A stretch of 64,000 bases of DNA from Anaeramoeba flamelloides (lineage: Eukaryota; Metamonada; Anaeramoebidae), in the NCBI GenBank assembly GCA_027625915.1, contig JANTQA010000026.1:2356001-2420000 (forward strand), read 5' to 3'. The translations under genes and the position numbers were made by a program. The notes under the pieces were generated by a model. That model ran no database searches, was not told the DNA's origin, and was given only the letters and a program-made list of their open reading frames with translations. This document shows, piece by piece, positions 37,007-46,744 of the stretch (its first letter is position 1; every line of letters begins with the position of its first letter).

Positions 37007-38779
37007 TTAAGGGATATACAATAGAAAATTCAATTCCTTTTTCAAATATTCACGGTTTATTAAATTTCTGATTCTTTGTTCAATCATGATTATAGAAGGT
37101 TTAAAATCAGTTATTTGAATATTTATTTTATTTAACAGATTAATTGGCAACAATTTTCTTTCCTTTTTCATTATTTGTATTATTTTTGCTTCAATTACAA
37201 TGTCTCTTTGATAATCAATAAAACGTGAAGTTGAATTTTGTTTTTCCTCATTCAAATTTTGGGAAATCTTTTTAACTTTAATAATTTTTTTTTTTGAAGT
37301 AAATTCGGGATTAATTATAAAAAGATCTTCTTCACTAATTTCGTTTTGCCACCGCGGATTTTTTCTTAATAACACTGGTGGCTGTGTTGAAATTAAACCA
37401 ATTAACGACTTTTTAATACTAATCAAGGGTATGTTAGTTATTTGCTTTAACTCTTTACATGTAAAAGTTGGTGCAATTTGATCATAATTGTTATTATACT
37501 GAATTAAAATTAATAATTGATAAGTCGAAAGAATTAATGAAAATTTCTCAATTTTTTCTTCATCCTTTTCGGTTTCAATTTCGATTTCAGTGATATCCTC
37601 TCCTCTTTTTCTATCTTCTTTTTTTTCATTTCCAGTTTCTTTTTCTTTTTCTTTTTCTTTTTCTTTTTCTTTTTCTTTTTCTTTTTCTTTTTCATTCTCA
37701 TTTTCATTTTCATTTTCTTTTTCTTTTTCTTTTTCATTTTCTTTTTCATTTTCTTTTTTTTTCACTTTTTCAATTTGATGATTATTTTGAATTTGTTTTT
37801 TTGCAATATAAAAATCTATCTCTGCCCTTCCAGCGTTATATTGCCAGCTTAGTAATCTCCCAGGATGCACTTCAAAATAATATTCAGAAAATAGATCGAT
37901 ATTAATTTTAATTATTTGAGGTAAATTAACTTGAACTAAAGAGATGCCCGGCCAAAGGCTTTGCTTTAAAATCCAGGGTTGAATATTTATTGTTTGTATT
38001 TTTTTCCTTTGATCCATTTTCTCCTTTTGATAATCCTTATTGTCCTTTCGAGATATGTCTAGCGCATTGAACATATCTTGCATTTTTAAAGTCAACGCAG
38101 GCCAAGATTTTGATTGAATTTGCTTAATGATTAATCTTTCTGATTCTTCGGATTCGAGGTTATCAATTAATCTTCTGGATAGATAATATTCATAGTATTT
38201 TTTAAAAATATCTTTATCACGAATAAATTTTAGGATCTCGGCGAAAATAGACATTATTTGCTTAATTTGATATATTTTTTTTTCTTTTAAATATCTGATT
38301 TGGAAATCCATAAATTGTGGTAAATTTTTGGCAGTGTTAGTATCCATATTAAGAAATTCATGAAAGCATTGATCACAAATCACAATAAATTCATGATCAT
38401 TTGAAAAGCTTTCTTTAATTATATTAAGATATAATAACCTCAAATTTATTAATTCTTTTGTTGTTTGATATTTTTCAATTTCCTTTGTTGCTTTTTTATA
38501 TTGTCCAACAATTTTTTCACCATTTTGTTTTAAAATATTTTTAAATACATTCGCTAGCCATTTTTTCCCATCAATTTGTTTTAATAATGTATAGACAATT
38601 TTTAATTCCACTTTTTGATGGTTTTTGATCATATTTAATGGACCACTTTCGGATTTTTGAATTTCATTTAAATGGTTTAAAATTAATTCCGTTCGAAGGC
38701 AATCTCGAAATTTTCGTTTTGTCACTTTTGGTAAATATTTTTTTGATTTTTTAATTTCTTTTAAAAATATTGGCTGGAT
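37007..38779 (-). CDS. Cullin, third exon (C-terminal two-thirds)
   Basis: Encodes residues 231-820. It opens in the third cullin repeat (KKYLPKVTKRKFRDCLRTEL, aligned with the YLHPST region of CUL1/CUL4). The four-helix and alpha/beta parts follow (KDIFKKYYEYYLSRRLI, FEVHPGRLLSWQYNAGRAE) and then the winged-helix end. The C-terminal neddylation domain is clear: RDIVIEAKIIQIMKKERKLL, with the NEDD8-acceptor position at Lys768 (37166-37168), and a REYLKKELNFLLYIP terminus. Cullins scaffold RING ubiquitin ligases by holding RBX1 and an adaptor. A Lys/Glu/Asn tract of about 45 residues (37600-37760) interrupts the domain after AEIDFYIAKKQ. The naive start would be GTG at 38725; the frame extends 18 codons further to an AG acceptor at 38780, in phase with exon 2. 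It is divergent, so I cannot assign it to CUL1, CUL3 or CUL4. Confidence 0.9.
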   Translation of the reverse strand: MQPIFLKEIKKSKKYLPKVTKRKFRDCLRTELILNHLNEIQKSESGPLNMIKNHQKVELKIVYTLLKQIDGKKWLANVFKNILKQNGEKIVGQYKKATKEIEKYQTTKELINLRLLYLNIIKESFSNDHEFIVICDQCFHEFLNMDTNTAKNLPQFMDFQIRYLKEKKIYQIKQIMSIFAEILKFIRDKDIFKKYYEYYLSRRLIDNLESEESERLIIKQIQSKSWPALTLKMQDMFNALDISRKDNKDYQKEKMDQRKKIQTINIQPWILKQSLWPGISLVQVNLPQIIKINIDLFSEYYFEVHPGRLLSWQYNAGRAEIDFYIAKKQIQNNHQIEKVKKKENEKENEKEKEKENENENENEKEKEKEKEKEKEKEKEKETGNEKKEDRKRGEDITEIEIETEKDEEKIEKFSLILSTYQLLILIQYNNNYDQIAPTFTCKELKQITNIPLISIKKSLIGLISTQPPVLLRKNPRWQNEISEEDLFIINPEFTSKKKIIKVKKISQNLNEEKQNSTSRFIDYQRDIVIEAKIIQIMKKERKLLPINLLNKINIQITDFKPSIIMIEQRIRNLINREYLKKELNFLLYIP

Positions 38780-39205
38780 CTTTTAATTTTTTTATTTATT
38801 TGTATGATTTGTGTTGTTTATTTTGAAAAAATTATCAAAAAAAAATTTAAATATTGAGAATTTAATATTTTAAAGGTTTGTTCTTTTTTTTTTTTTTTTT
38901 CTCTTTTTAGAAATTAAACAAAATTTCGAAAAATAAAATAAATAATAAAAACAAAAACAAAAATACAAATACAAAAACTAAATTTTATTTTCGTCAGAAT
39001 TTGTTAAAATCATTTTTTAAAATTTATTTCTGATTTACTATTCTTTTTTTCAAAAAAAAAAAAATGTTGAGGATTATAGAGTTTGAATACACAGTTGATC
39101 TATTACTTCATTTCTCAAGATAATTTTAATGGTAACCAATCAAAGTATAAACCCCCAAACTTGCGATCGTTAAGCCTGTTGAATTTATGTGCTGAGATTA
39201 AGATG

Positions 39206-39746
39206 TAAACTCCAATTCAAAAATTTTAACATCACAGAAACACCAAAATTCAATTTTTGAAAAAAAAATCTTATTTAATCAATTCTCAGAAGAAATACCA
39301 AATTAAAACCATTCACTAATCGGAATGTTAACAATTGTTTATTAATTACAATACTCACAAAATAAATAAGTCTCAATACAAATAAATTATCGGTGTATTG
39401 AAAATTTTGGACAGAGCCGAACAAAAAAATTTATTGCTAAATTTTTAAGGGTTCTATTAGGAATATTGATCTATCAAAATGGTTAGATACTACCAACTAA
39501 TTTTATTTGAGTTTTTCTATTTTGAACTACTTAACTTTAACACAATATCAACTATTATATAAAAAATTTTGATCTACTGAAACAGGTTTATATAATTCAA
39601 AAAATGAAATCAAAAAATTAAATTATGAAAAAATGTTTTTAATATTTTATAAAAAAATCAAAATTATTTCCAATTTGTTGGAAAATGTATTATTGTAATT
39701 GTTTGAACCATTTTTAACTGTGTGGAAAATTTTGAATTTTAGTTTA
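39206..39746 (-). mobile_element. Family A terminal-inverted-repeat element
   Basis: Reverse orientation of 25672-26207: opens TAAACTCCAATTCAAAAATT and closes GAAAATTTTGAATTTTAGT with TTA, 541 bp. Ten bases separate it from the next element. Confidence 0.8.
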
Positions 39747-40203
39747 TTATCTAAACTAAACTAAATTCCAAAATTTTGGACACAATTTAAATGGTTGAAA
39801 GAATAACAATACTCCACTTTACATTTTAAATACAATTTGTGAATAATTTTGATTTAAAATTATTTCATTTGTTGTATTATACTGTTTTGTTTTCATTTCC
39901 TTTTTCCAGTTACGTAATCTGTTTTGTTTGATCAAAAAATTTTTTTTTCAAATGATTGACAGAAGGTTAATGTTGAGTTTGTTAAATTTGAAAAATTACA
40001 TACAATTAGTTGATGGTATATTATCATTTGATCGATCAACAATTGTTGGTGGAATTTCAACAAATTTATCAATACAATTTTTTTGTTCCGCTCTGTCCAA
40101 AATTTTCAACTCTACGATTTTTATTTTTGAGTTTTATATTTTTTTCTTTTATTTGGATAAAAATGATTACATATAAAAGTACAAATACTATGTAACTTAA
40201 ATG

Positions 40204-40744
40204 TAAACTAAAATTCAAAATTTTCCACACAGTTAAAACTTTTCAAACAATCACAAGAATATAATTTCATTCAAATTGGAAATAATTTTGATTTTTTGTA
40301 AAATATGGGAAAATCATTTTTTCATCTTTTAGTTTTTTGTTTTCATTTTTTGAATTACGGAACTTGTTTAGTTCGATCCAAATTTTTTTTTGAACGATTG
40401 ATATTAGGTTAAAGTTGAGTTCGTAAAAATAGAAGAACTCAAATAAAATTAGTTGATGGTATCTAATCATTTGATAGATCAATATTTCTAATTGTGGGAA
40501 TTTAAACAAATTTAGCAATACATACTTTTGTTTTGCTCTCTCCAAAATTTTTAATATACCCTTCATTTATTTGTATTGATAATTATTTATTTTTTGTTTT
40601 GTGAGTATTGTAATTTATAAACAAGTTGTTAGCATTTCAATTAGTGAATGGTTCTAATTTGGTATTTCTTTGAGAATTGATTAAATAAGATTTTTTTTTC
40701 AAAAATTGAATTTTGGTATGTTAAAAATTTTGAATTGGAGTTTA
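40204..40744 (+). mobile_element. Family A element inserted in the family B element
   Basis: Starts TAAACTAAAATTCAAAATTT and ends TTTTGAATTGGAGTTTA, 541 bp, close to 25672-26207 along its whole length. The host element breaks at CTTAAATG. Confidence 0.8.
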
Positions 40745-40786
40745 GTTTAATCTTGTATTTTTTAAAAATACAATAAATTAAGATTT

Positions 40787-42159
40787 AAATAAAAATAAAA
40801 ATACAGAATACTTTGTAGTTACTATAGACATACAAAAATGTTTTGACTCTATACAACACTCGTTAATATATCAATCTATTAAAAAATTTATCAAAAATGA
40901 AACAATTAAAAATTGGCTCTTGAGATATTACAAAAAAATAAGTAATTGGAGTTTATCAAGGAGATCCCTTATCACCAATTCTCTTCGCATTTATATCTCA
41001 TTTCCTACTAGAAAAGTTAAAAACTTTAGCTGTTCATGTTCAAATGTATGCAGATGATCTTATTCTTATTATGAAAGGGCCATTAATCTCTCTAAAAATT
41101 AATTTAGAAAGGATTTTTGAAATAATAAAAAGATTCGGGATGAACCCACATAATAAAAAAAACCAAATATAAAAAAAGAATTAAAAGATATTTTTTATCT
41201 TGGGATTTGGTTAGAAAAAAACACACATCTTGAATATAATTTCAAAAAAGTAGAAAAGTCCTTGGAAACACTTAATCGATTGTTTCAACAAAATAAACTC
41301 AACAATGGAGTCAAAATAACTTCTTTCAAAGCTCTCATTTTAAGTCAACTTTATTATGGTCTTGAAATATTTGACTTGAAACAAAATGATTTTGAAAGAA
41401 TTGATAGATTTATCAATAAATCAGTCACAAATTTCTTACAAATTAATATCCATTCACCTCGATTAATTTATAAAACTGAAGCAAAAAATTGATCTCGCTA
41501 GATTAAAAGTATACCGAAGAAAATATAAATTGATAGAAAAATTAGATTTCTTAAATTTAAAAAAATTAAAAACAATACTAAATTTTCGAAAATTGGAAAA
41601 TGAAAATATTAATTGGCACACTAAGGGATTAAAATTATTAGATTTAGAATTAAAAGTTTTTCGATTAACCGAATTGGAAAATTCACCTAGTTGGAAAGTT
41701 CAACAATATCTAAAAATTATAAAACAACAAAATTGCAATTTCAAACAACAAAAATATTTAAACTGGAAAGCTTCAAAAAACAATTCTAAAATTTAGAAAT
41801 TTTACTAATTGTTTAAATAGGTACTCTTATGTAACAAGTAAAAATAAAAATAAAAATTGTGATTTATGTAAAGAAAAGTTAAATATTGATATCATTGAAG
41901 ATTTCGATCATTTTTTATGGGACTGTCCGGCCTATAAAATAAATCGAAAAATCTGGATATCTGAATTTTTTGAAAAAATAAAAAATTAATAATATCGGAG
42001 ATATTATTAATAAAAAAAATTCATCATATATATTATCATTAGTAAGTGATAATAAAATTTGTGATTCTTTAACAAAATTTCTAAAAAAAGTTTAGAAATT
42101 AGGGCACACAGGAGAAAAGCAATTTTCTCTCTTCAAAAAAAAAAAAAAAAAAAAAAAAA
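40787..42159 (+). mobile_element. LINE (non-LTR retrotransposon), 5'-truncated with several frame breaks
   Basis: Reverse-transcriptase motifs in order: VTIDIQKCFDSIQHSLIYQS (motif A, 40820), GVYQGDPLSPILFAF (motif B, 40950), MYADDLILIMKG (catalytic YADD, 41055) and YLGIWLEKN (41200). Then come thumb-like sequence and a Cys-rich end CDLCKEKL..DHFLWDCPAY (Cx2C..Hx4C, near 41860-41935). The frame is broken at least four times, including between motifs A and B, near 41170 and near 41490, so this copy is dead. It lacks the 5' half and any endonuclease. A 3' hairpin and poly-A precede a 15-bp target duplication AATAAATTAAGATTT (40772 and 42160), proving insertion by target-primed reverse transcription. 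The Cys-rich tail without RNase H resembles APE-type LINEs, but the clade cannot be fixed. Confidence 0.9.
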
Positions 42160-43391
42160 AATAAATTAAGATTTTATATCTATTTTTGATTTTTGGGTGT
42201 GTACAAATTTTTAGAACGGGGTATATATATACCCCATTCTAAAAATTTAAAAAAAAAAATATTATTTACTGTTATTTGCATTAGAAAGGGGTTTAATTTT
42301 TCACTTCCTTTTGCATATTTTTCCTTTATAAATTGAGTTCTCAAAGAGGTAGGTTGTAATTTTTGTTTGTGGAAATATTTAAAAAAGGAAAATGAAAATG
42401 AAGTAAAATTTTTTTGATGATTATTCAGCAAATACCAGTAGTTTTCAAGAGCAAAATAATTATTAAATCTGATTTTTAATTCCGATTTTAAATAATTACA
42501 AACATACAAAAACCTGATATTTATAAAAAAATATAAAATAATATCAAAAACCCAAAAAAATTATTCACAATTTTTGAAATGGGCATTAGGGGTTTTTTAT
42601 TACTGTACTTGCAAAGAAAAAAAGTTAACAAGAAGATTATTTGCTTCTAATTAAATTCTTTTTAAAAGACATTATATAGTCTCAATTTTTTTAGTGTTTA
42701 TTTGTCTTTTTGAAGATTTTTTTTGTCTCAAATTGATCTTTTGCAAAAAAAAAATATCTTCAAAAAAAAATTATTAAAAAAAAAAAGAAAATGAAAAAAA
42801 AATAAGAAAAAACAACAAAAATGTGAAAAAAAAAAATAATAACAAAAAACGAAAAAAATTCATTTCATCTTTAGATAAAAAGATCTTTTTAGCCTTAACC
42901 AAAATGAAAGGGGGGCGTTTCTATTGTATCTGAAGAATTAGTTTAGAACTTCCCCCTTAAGCACATTTTTTGAACGAAAATTGTTACTATTATTTTCCGA
43001 TGAATAAATGAAAATTTTTATTTCAATTTCCAAAATGAATATTATGTATTACTGCTACAACCAAATTAGCAGAGTAAAAATTTTTTCTTAGGGTTCAAGA
43101 AGGAAGTTTAATTTATTGCTTAAAAATACCATTTCAAAACGATGTTGTAAAGATCTTTTGGTTTTTCTTCAACTTATAAACGAGAAAAATATTTTGGAAT
43201 ATGAACTAAACATTTTCATTTTTTTTAATTAGAAAAAAATAGTATTACTCAATTTATGTTCCTGTAATTGAAATATTTGTAAATTTGGGGTTTTATTGTG
43301 ACTTAAAATAAGTTCAAAAGTGTCTGCCTTAAAATTGGTACAGAAGTTATAAAAAAGATAGCAAAAAAGAGAAAAAAAAAAAAAGTCATAC

Positions 43392-44239
43392 TTTTCGAAA
43401 ATAGTCGCCAATAGTATTAGCCCTGAGAAACTTTAAGCTTTTGGCTTTGTAGTATTCTTGTGTTGCATTGATAAATGGGGTTTCAAACCATTGGCTATAT
43501 GTCTGTGTATTCTCAGAAATTGTGAGGAACATTGCGATTGTAGATTTTATGCAATTAAAATTCAGTTTTTTTTGTTTTCTTGTTGCCTCAACCTGTTGGA
43601 TTATTGTTGAGACTAGTTTTTTCAAAATGTTTAACTTTTTTGCATTTTTTGTTTTAAAAACAAACTTTTTCCAATACTCCAAACAATACAGATAAAGTGA
43701 CTTTAATTTTTTTTGTTTTAAGAAATAAAAATCCTATAAATACAATTGTGGGTGGTATTTGAAAGGCAACAGGTGAACGTTTGTTTTTGGGTTTTAAAGG
43801 GAGATCGTCATTTTAAAAAAACAATAAACAAGAAACAATTAATCAAAAAGAAAATTACCAGAACGGAAAACATTTGTTTGACACTTTCGATAACCAAGAG
43901 ATATTTCTTCCAATTGTAATTAAATTCGCTTAAAAAGTTTTTTTGATCGAGATCGTTTATAAAAAGACAGAATTGTTTGGAACATTTTTTAATTACATTC
44001 TTCGAATGATCATAAAGCTGTTGTTCGTGATGTTTTAAGATGTACGAATAGATTAATTCGTATTGTTGATAGTAAAATAGTGTTGCAGTTTTTTCAATAA
44101 AAATCGAATTAAGAAGGTTTGTAATTTTGTTAAAGTCTTGATCCATTTGCAGAAGGGATAAAAAAACAAAATGACTTTTTGCAAAAAATGATTTTGCTTT
44201 TTGATTCACATTCTTGAGTTCTTGAAGGAGGTTTAACAT
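43392..44239 (-). CDS. Cullin, exons 1 and 2 (N-terminal cullin repeats)
   Basis: Exon 1 is 43859-44239 (127 codons), exon 2 is 43392-43700 (103 codons), with a 158-bp intron (GTAATT..TTAAAG), phase 0. Exon 1 reads as cullin repeat 1: FYYQQYELIYSYILKHHEQQ, then NYNWKKYLLVIESVKQMFSVL, the helix that contacts adaptor proteins in CUL1/CUL3/CUL4. Exon 2 (LEYWKKFVF, then WFETPFINATQEYYKAKSLK and ANTIGDYFRK) matches the second-repeat region before the YLHPST segment in exon 3. Together with 37007-38779 this makes an 820-residue cullin. The ATG at 44239 is used; a second Met 31 codons later (44146) would still keep the repeat. These two exons would look like unrelated orphans without the distant third exon. 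Confidence 0.8.
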
Positions 44240-44638
44240 CTATAATAACTTTAATTTCACTAATTATCTTTCGATTAAAATCATTTTGTTATGAAGCGAA
44301 TAAGAGATTGTTCGTAAACATCTATCAAAATAAGTTTATAATATTCTTGTCATCGTTTGTATGGTTAATTTTTGTTAGTCAGGATATAAGTTGTGTAAGT
44401 GAAACTTAGTTTGGCTTTTATTTGTTACTTGAAAAGGACTTTACCAGATCATCATTTTCCCTTTTCCAAATTTGGTTGAATAATCATGAAAAATCAATAG
44501 AGTTTTAATCAACAATAAGGAATTAATTGTTTTCTGTTTAGTTATTATTTTTGTAGGGATTCAAAACCAAGAATAAATAATCAAGACAAGAACCACCTGA
44601 ATCGTATTCTTTTTAGTTTGAAATTCTGAAAACATATT

Positions 44639-44841
44639 ATAGTCAATTTCACTTTTAAGAAATAAGACTTTCAACATATTTTTAAGGTAAAAAAAAATCT
44701 CAAATTAAGGCAAAATTTTTAAATTTTTTTTTTCACAAAGTATTTGAATAGAATTCGAATTTTGTACCTTAATTTGAGATTTTTTTTTATGTGTCTTAAA
44801 TTTCATTGAATGTTTGTGTCTTGAAAGTGGAACTGAATGTA
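44639..44841. mobile_element. Palindromic family P element
   Basis: TATAGTCAATTTCACTTTTA opens and AAAGTGGAACTGAATGTA closes about 203 bp of palindrome; diverged relative of 24610-24807. Confidence 0.7.
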
Positions 44842-45324
44842 TTTCGAAACCATTTGTCAATTTCCTTATTATAAAAGATTTTAAAGGAATCTTGTTTTTA
44901 AACTATTATTCAGAAAATTATTCTTGAATAATTTTTTTACTGTTTTTATACATTTTCTTTTGATTTTTTTTAAAATATAAACTATCCGTGAGATTTTTTC
45001 TAAATAAATCCCAAAATATTTATTTTGTTAAGAAAATCTTTTGATACAACTCTTTTATCTTTATTGTGTTTTAATCGATATTGTATAATAATTTTATAGA
45101 TTGAAATTAATTTTTGATCTAATTAATTTTTATTTCTCTTAATAATTAATATTAAAATGATCTGTTAACATTTTACAATGGTTTGATAATGGTAAAATTT
45201 TTTAATATAAGAAAATGTGAAATTAATGCAAATAAAATTTGTGATAAAGGACCACCTTGGAATATAACATAATCCCTTTCCCCTTGATAATATTTTAATA
45301 AAAAAATTTTGATATTATTTTAAT

Positions 45325-45524
45325 AAAGTCAGTTCCAATTTTTAGAGAAAAACTTTCAAGAAAATTTAAGACACATAAAAAAAAATATCAAATTAAAGAA
45401 CATTTTGTCGAAAATTTTTTTACACAAATTAATTTACTAGAATTCGATTTTATTTTTTAATTTGAGATTTTTCTTGTGGCTTAACTTTAGTTGAAAGTTT
45501 CTGTCTTAAAAGTGGTACTGGTAA
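45325..45524. mobile_element. Palindromic family P element, diverged
   Basis: AAAGTCAGTTCCAATTTTTA at the left and TCTTAAAAGTGGTACTGG at the right, with the usual centre (CAAATTAATTTACTAGAATT). About 200 bp. Confidence 0.65.
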
Positions 45525-46744
45525 TACCAAAAACTAAAATATAGAGAAATGTGAAGCTGAAAGTTCCAAAAAGTCTACAAAGTGTCTGTACAGGTTGTTC
45601 TTTTCTGGTTGTAAAAAAATATGATAAAATTCACATTTTGGAAGAATTAAAGTGGGAGGAAACGAAGGATTAGGAAAATGATCATATAATTTTTTGTTTA
45701 AATACATTTTTTTGCATTATATTTGAATTTTTTTTTGTATTAATCAAAAAAAAACAATATTGTATAACACTTTTTTAAAAAAACTGATAAATAAGTATTC
45801 TAAAAGTAATAAGAAATTGAAAATTTTAATATTAAAATATCATTAATTACTCCGGTTCAGAAAAGAATTAAGTAAACCAAAGTGAATTTTTTAATTTTTG
45901 AATGGGTTTTTTGATTTAAATTTTTATTTTTATTGAATTGTCATTCAATTAGCCGCGAAGAGTTCATTACATAATAAGCACACCACACTCCAAAAAAGTT
46001 TTGTAATCTAAATCGGGAGACTTTTCAAAGAAGAGTGTATTTCCTTGAAAAAATTCAATTCTTGGGAAGGTGGTGAACTTTCAATACCGAATTCATTATC
46101 GATTTAAAAAAAATACCCTTTCTTTACAATAGAGATTGAAGAAAACAAGATATCAAAAAAAAAATATTGAAATTTATCAGTGTATAATTATGTTTTTGAG
46201 AAATTTTTCAAACTTGAACGAGCCCATTTAAGATTTTTAAATAGTTAAGTAAATATTTTAATTTAATACAACCAATGATAAATTATATGAAGTTAGGGGT
46301 GTGTCTCAAGGATTTTTCATTATTAGTTATAGTAATATTATTAATACACAAAGAAATGATTTTGGCATCTTAAGATTATTTGAGTAGATAGAAAGGACTG
46401 ATCGATTTGTCAAACCAATCAAGACCAAAGTAAAGTTTTCTTTTTTTTTGTTCATTTTTCAAAAAACTTGTTTCTTTTGTCTATATCTTTATTGTTATTC
46501 AAAACATTTAACATTTGATTAGTTTTGTGATTAAAAGAATGAATCAAAAAAAAAAAATGAAGAATAATTGAACTTGAAAAAAGAGATATAATTATAGATA
46601 TTAAATCCATAATTGATTTCGAAAAATAAAAAATAAATTAAACAGAAATTTAATTGAAAGAAAAATGAGTACTTTCTTTATTTATCAAAATGAAATAAAC
46701 TAACATTATATTATATTATAAATAATTATATTTTATTATGAAAA

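Larger units (their letters stand above)
39757..42224 (+). mobile_element. Family B element split by two later insertions
   Basis: The left part (39757-40203) begins TAAACTAAATTCCAAAATTT. A middle fragment follows the family A insertion (40745-40786: TATTTTTTAAAAATACAATA). The right part resumes after the LINE (42160-42224), ending ATTTTTAGAACGGGGTATA. Joined in this order they follow the intact copy at 35247-35778. Another related terminus (TATACCCCATTCTAAAAATT) starts immediately to the right, so a further element may abut it. Confidence 0.7.
38780..43391 (-). other. Giant (4.61 kb) intron 2 of the cullin gene, filled with nested elements
   Basis: Donor GTATGA after the Lys of GDYFRK (43392), acceptor AAAAG before 38779, phase 0; the joined protein GDYFRK-IQPIFLKEIKKSKKYL has the family's expected spacing. 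The intron contains three TAAAC-type elements and a LINE, with two of the insertions lying inside another element. 42500-43391 is AT-rich with no recognised feature. Confidence 0.85.
44240..46744. other. Intergenic region upstream of the cullin gene
   Basis: Holds the presumed cullin promoter and the 3' flank of the NT-C2/DIL gene, plus two palindromic family P copies. A 30-codon minus-strand frame near 45990-46110 reads protein-like but has no start or splice support. Confidence 0.45.

Noticed and set aside
40267-40566. 99-codon minus-strand open frame
   Set aside because: Lies inside a family A element; the related copies at 25672 and 39206 do not appear to keep it as a coding frame.
45990-46110. 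Protein-like minus-strand stretch (FGIESSPPSQELNFFKEIHS)
   Set aside because: Only about 30 codons, with no start and no convincing acceptor.
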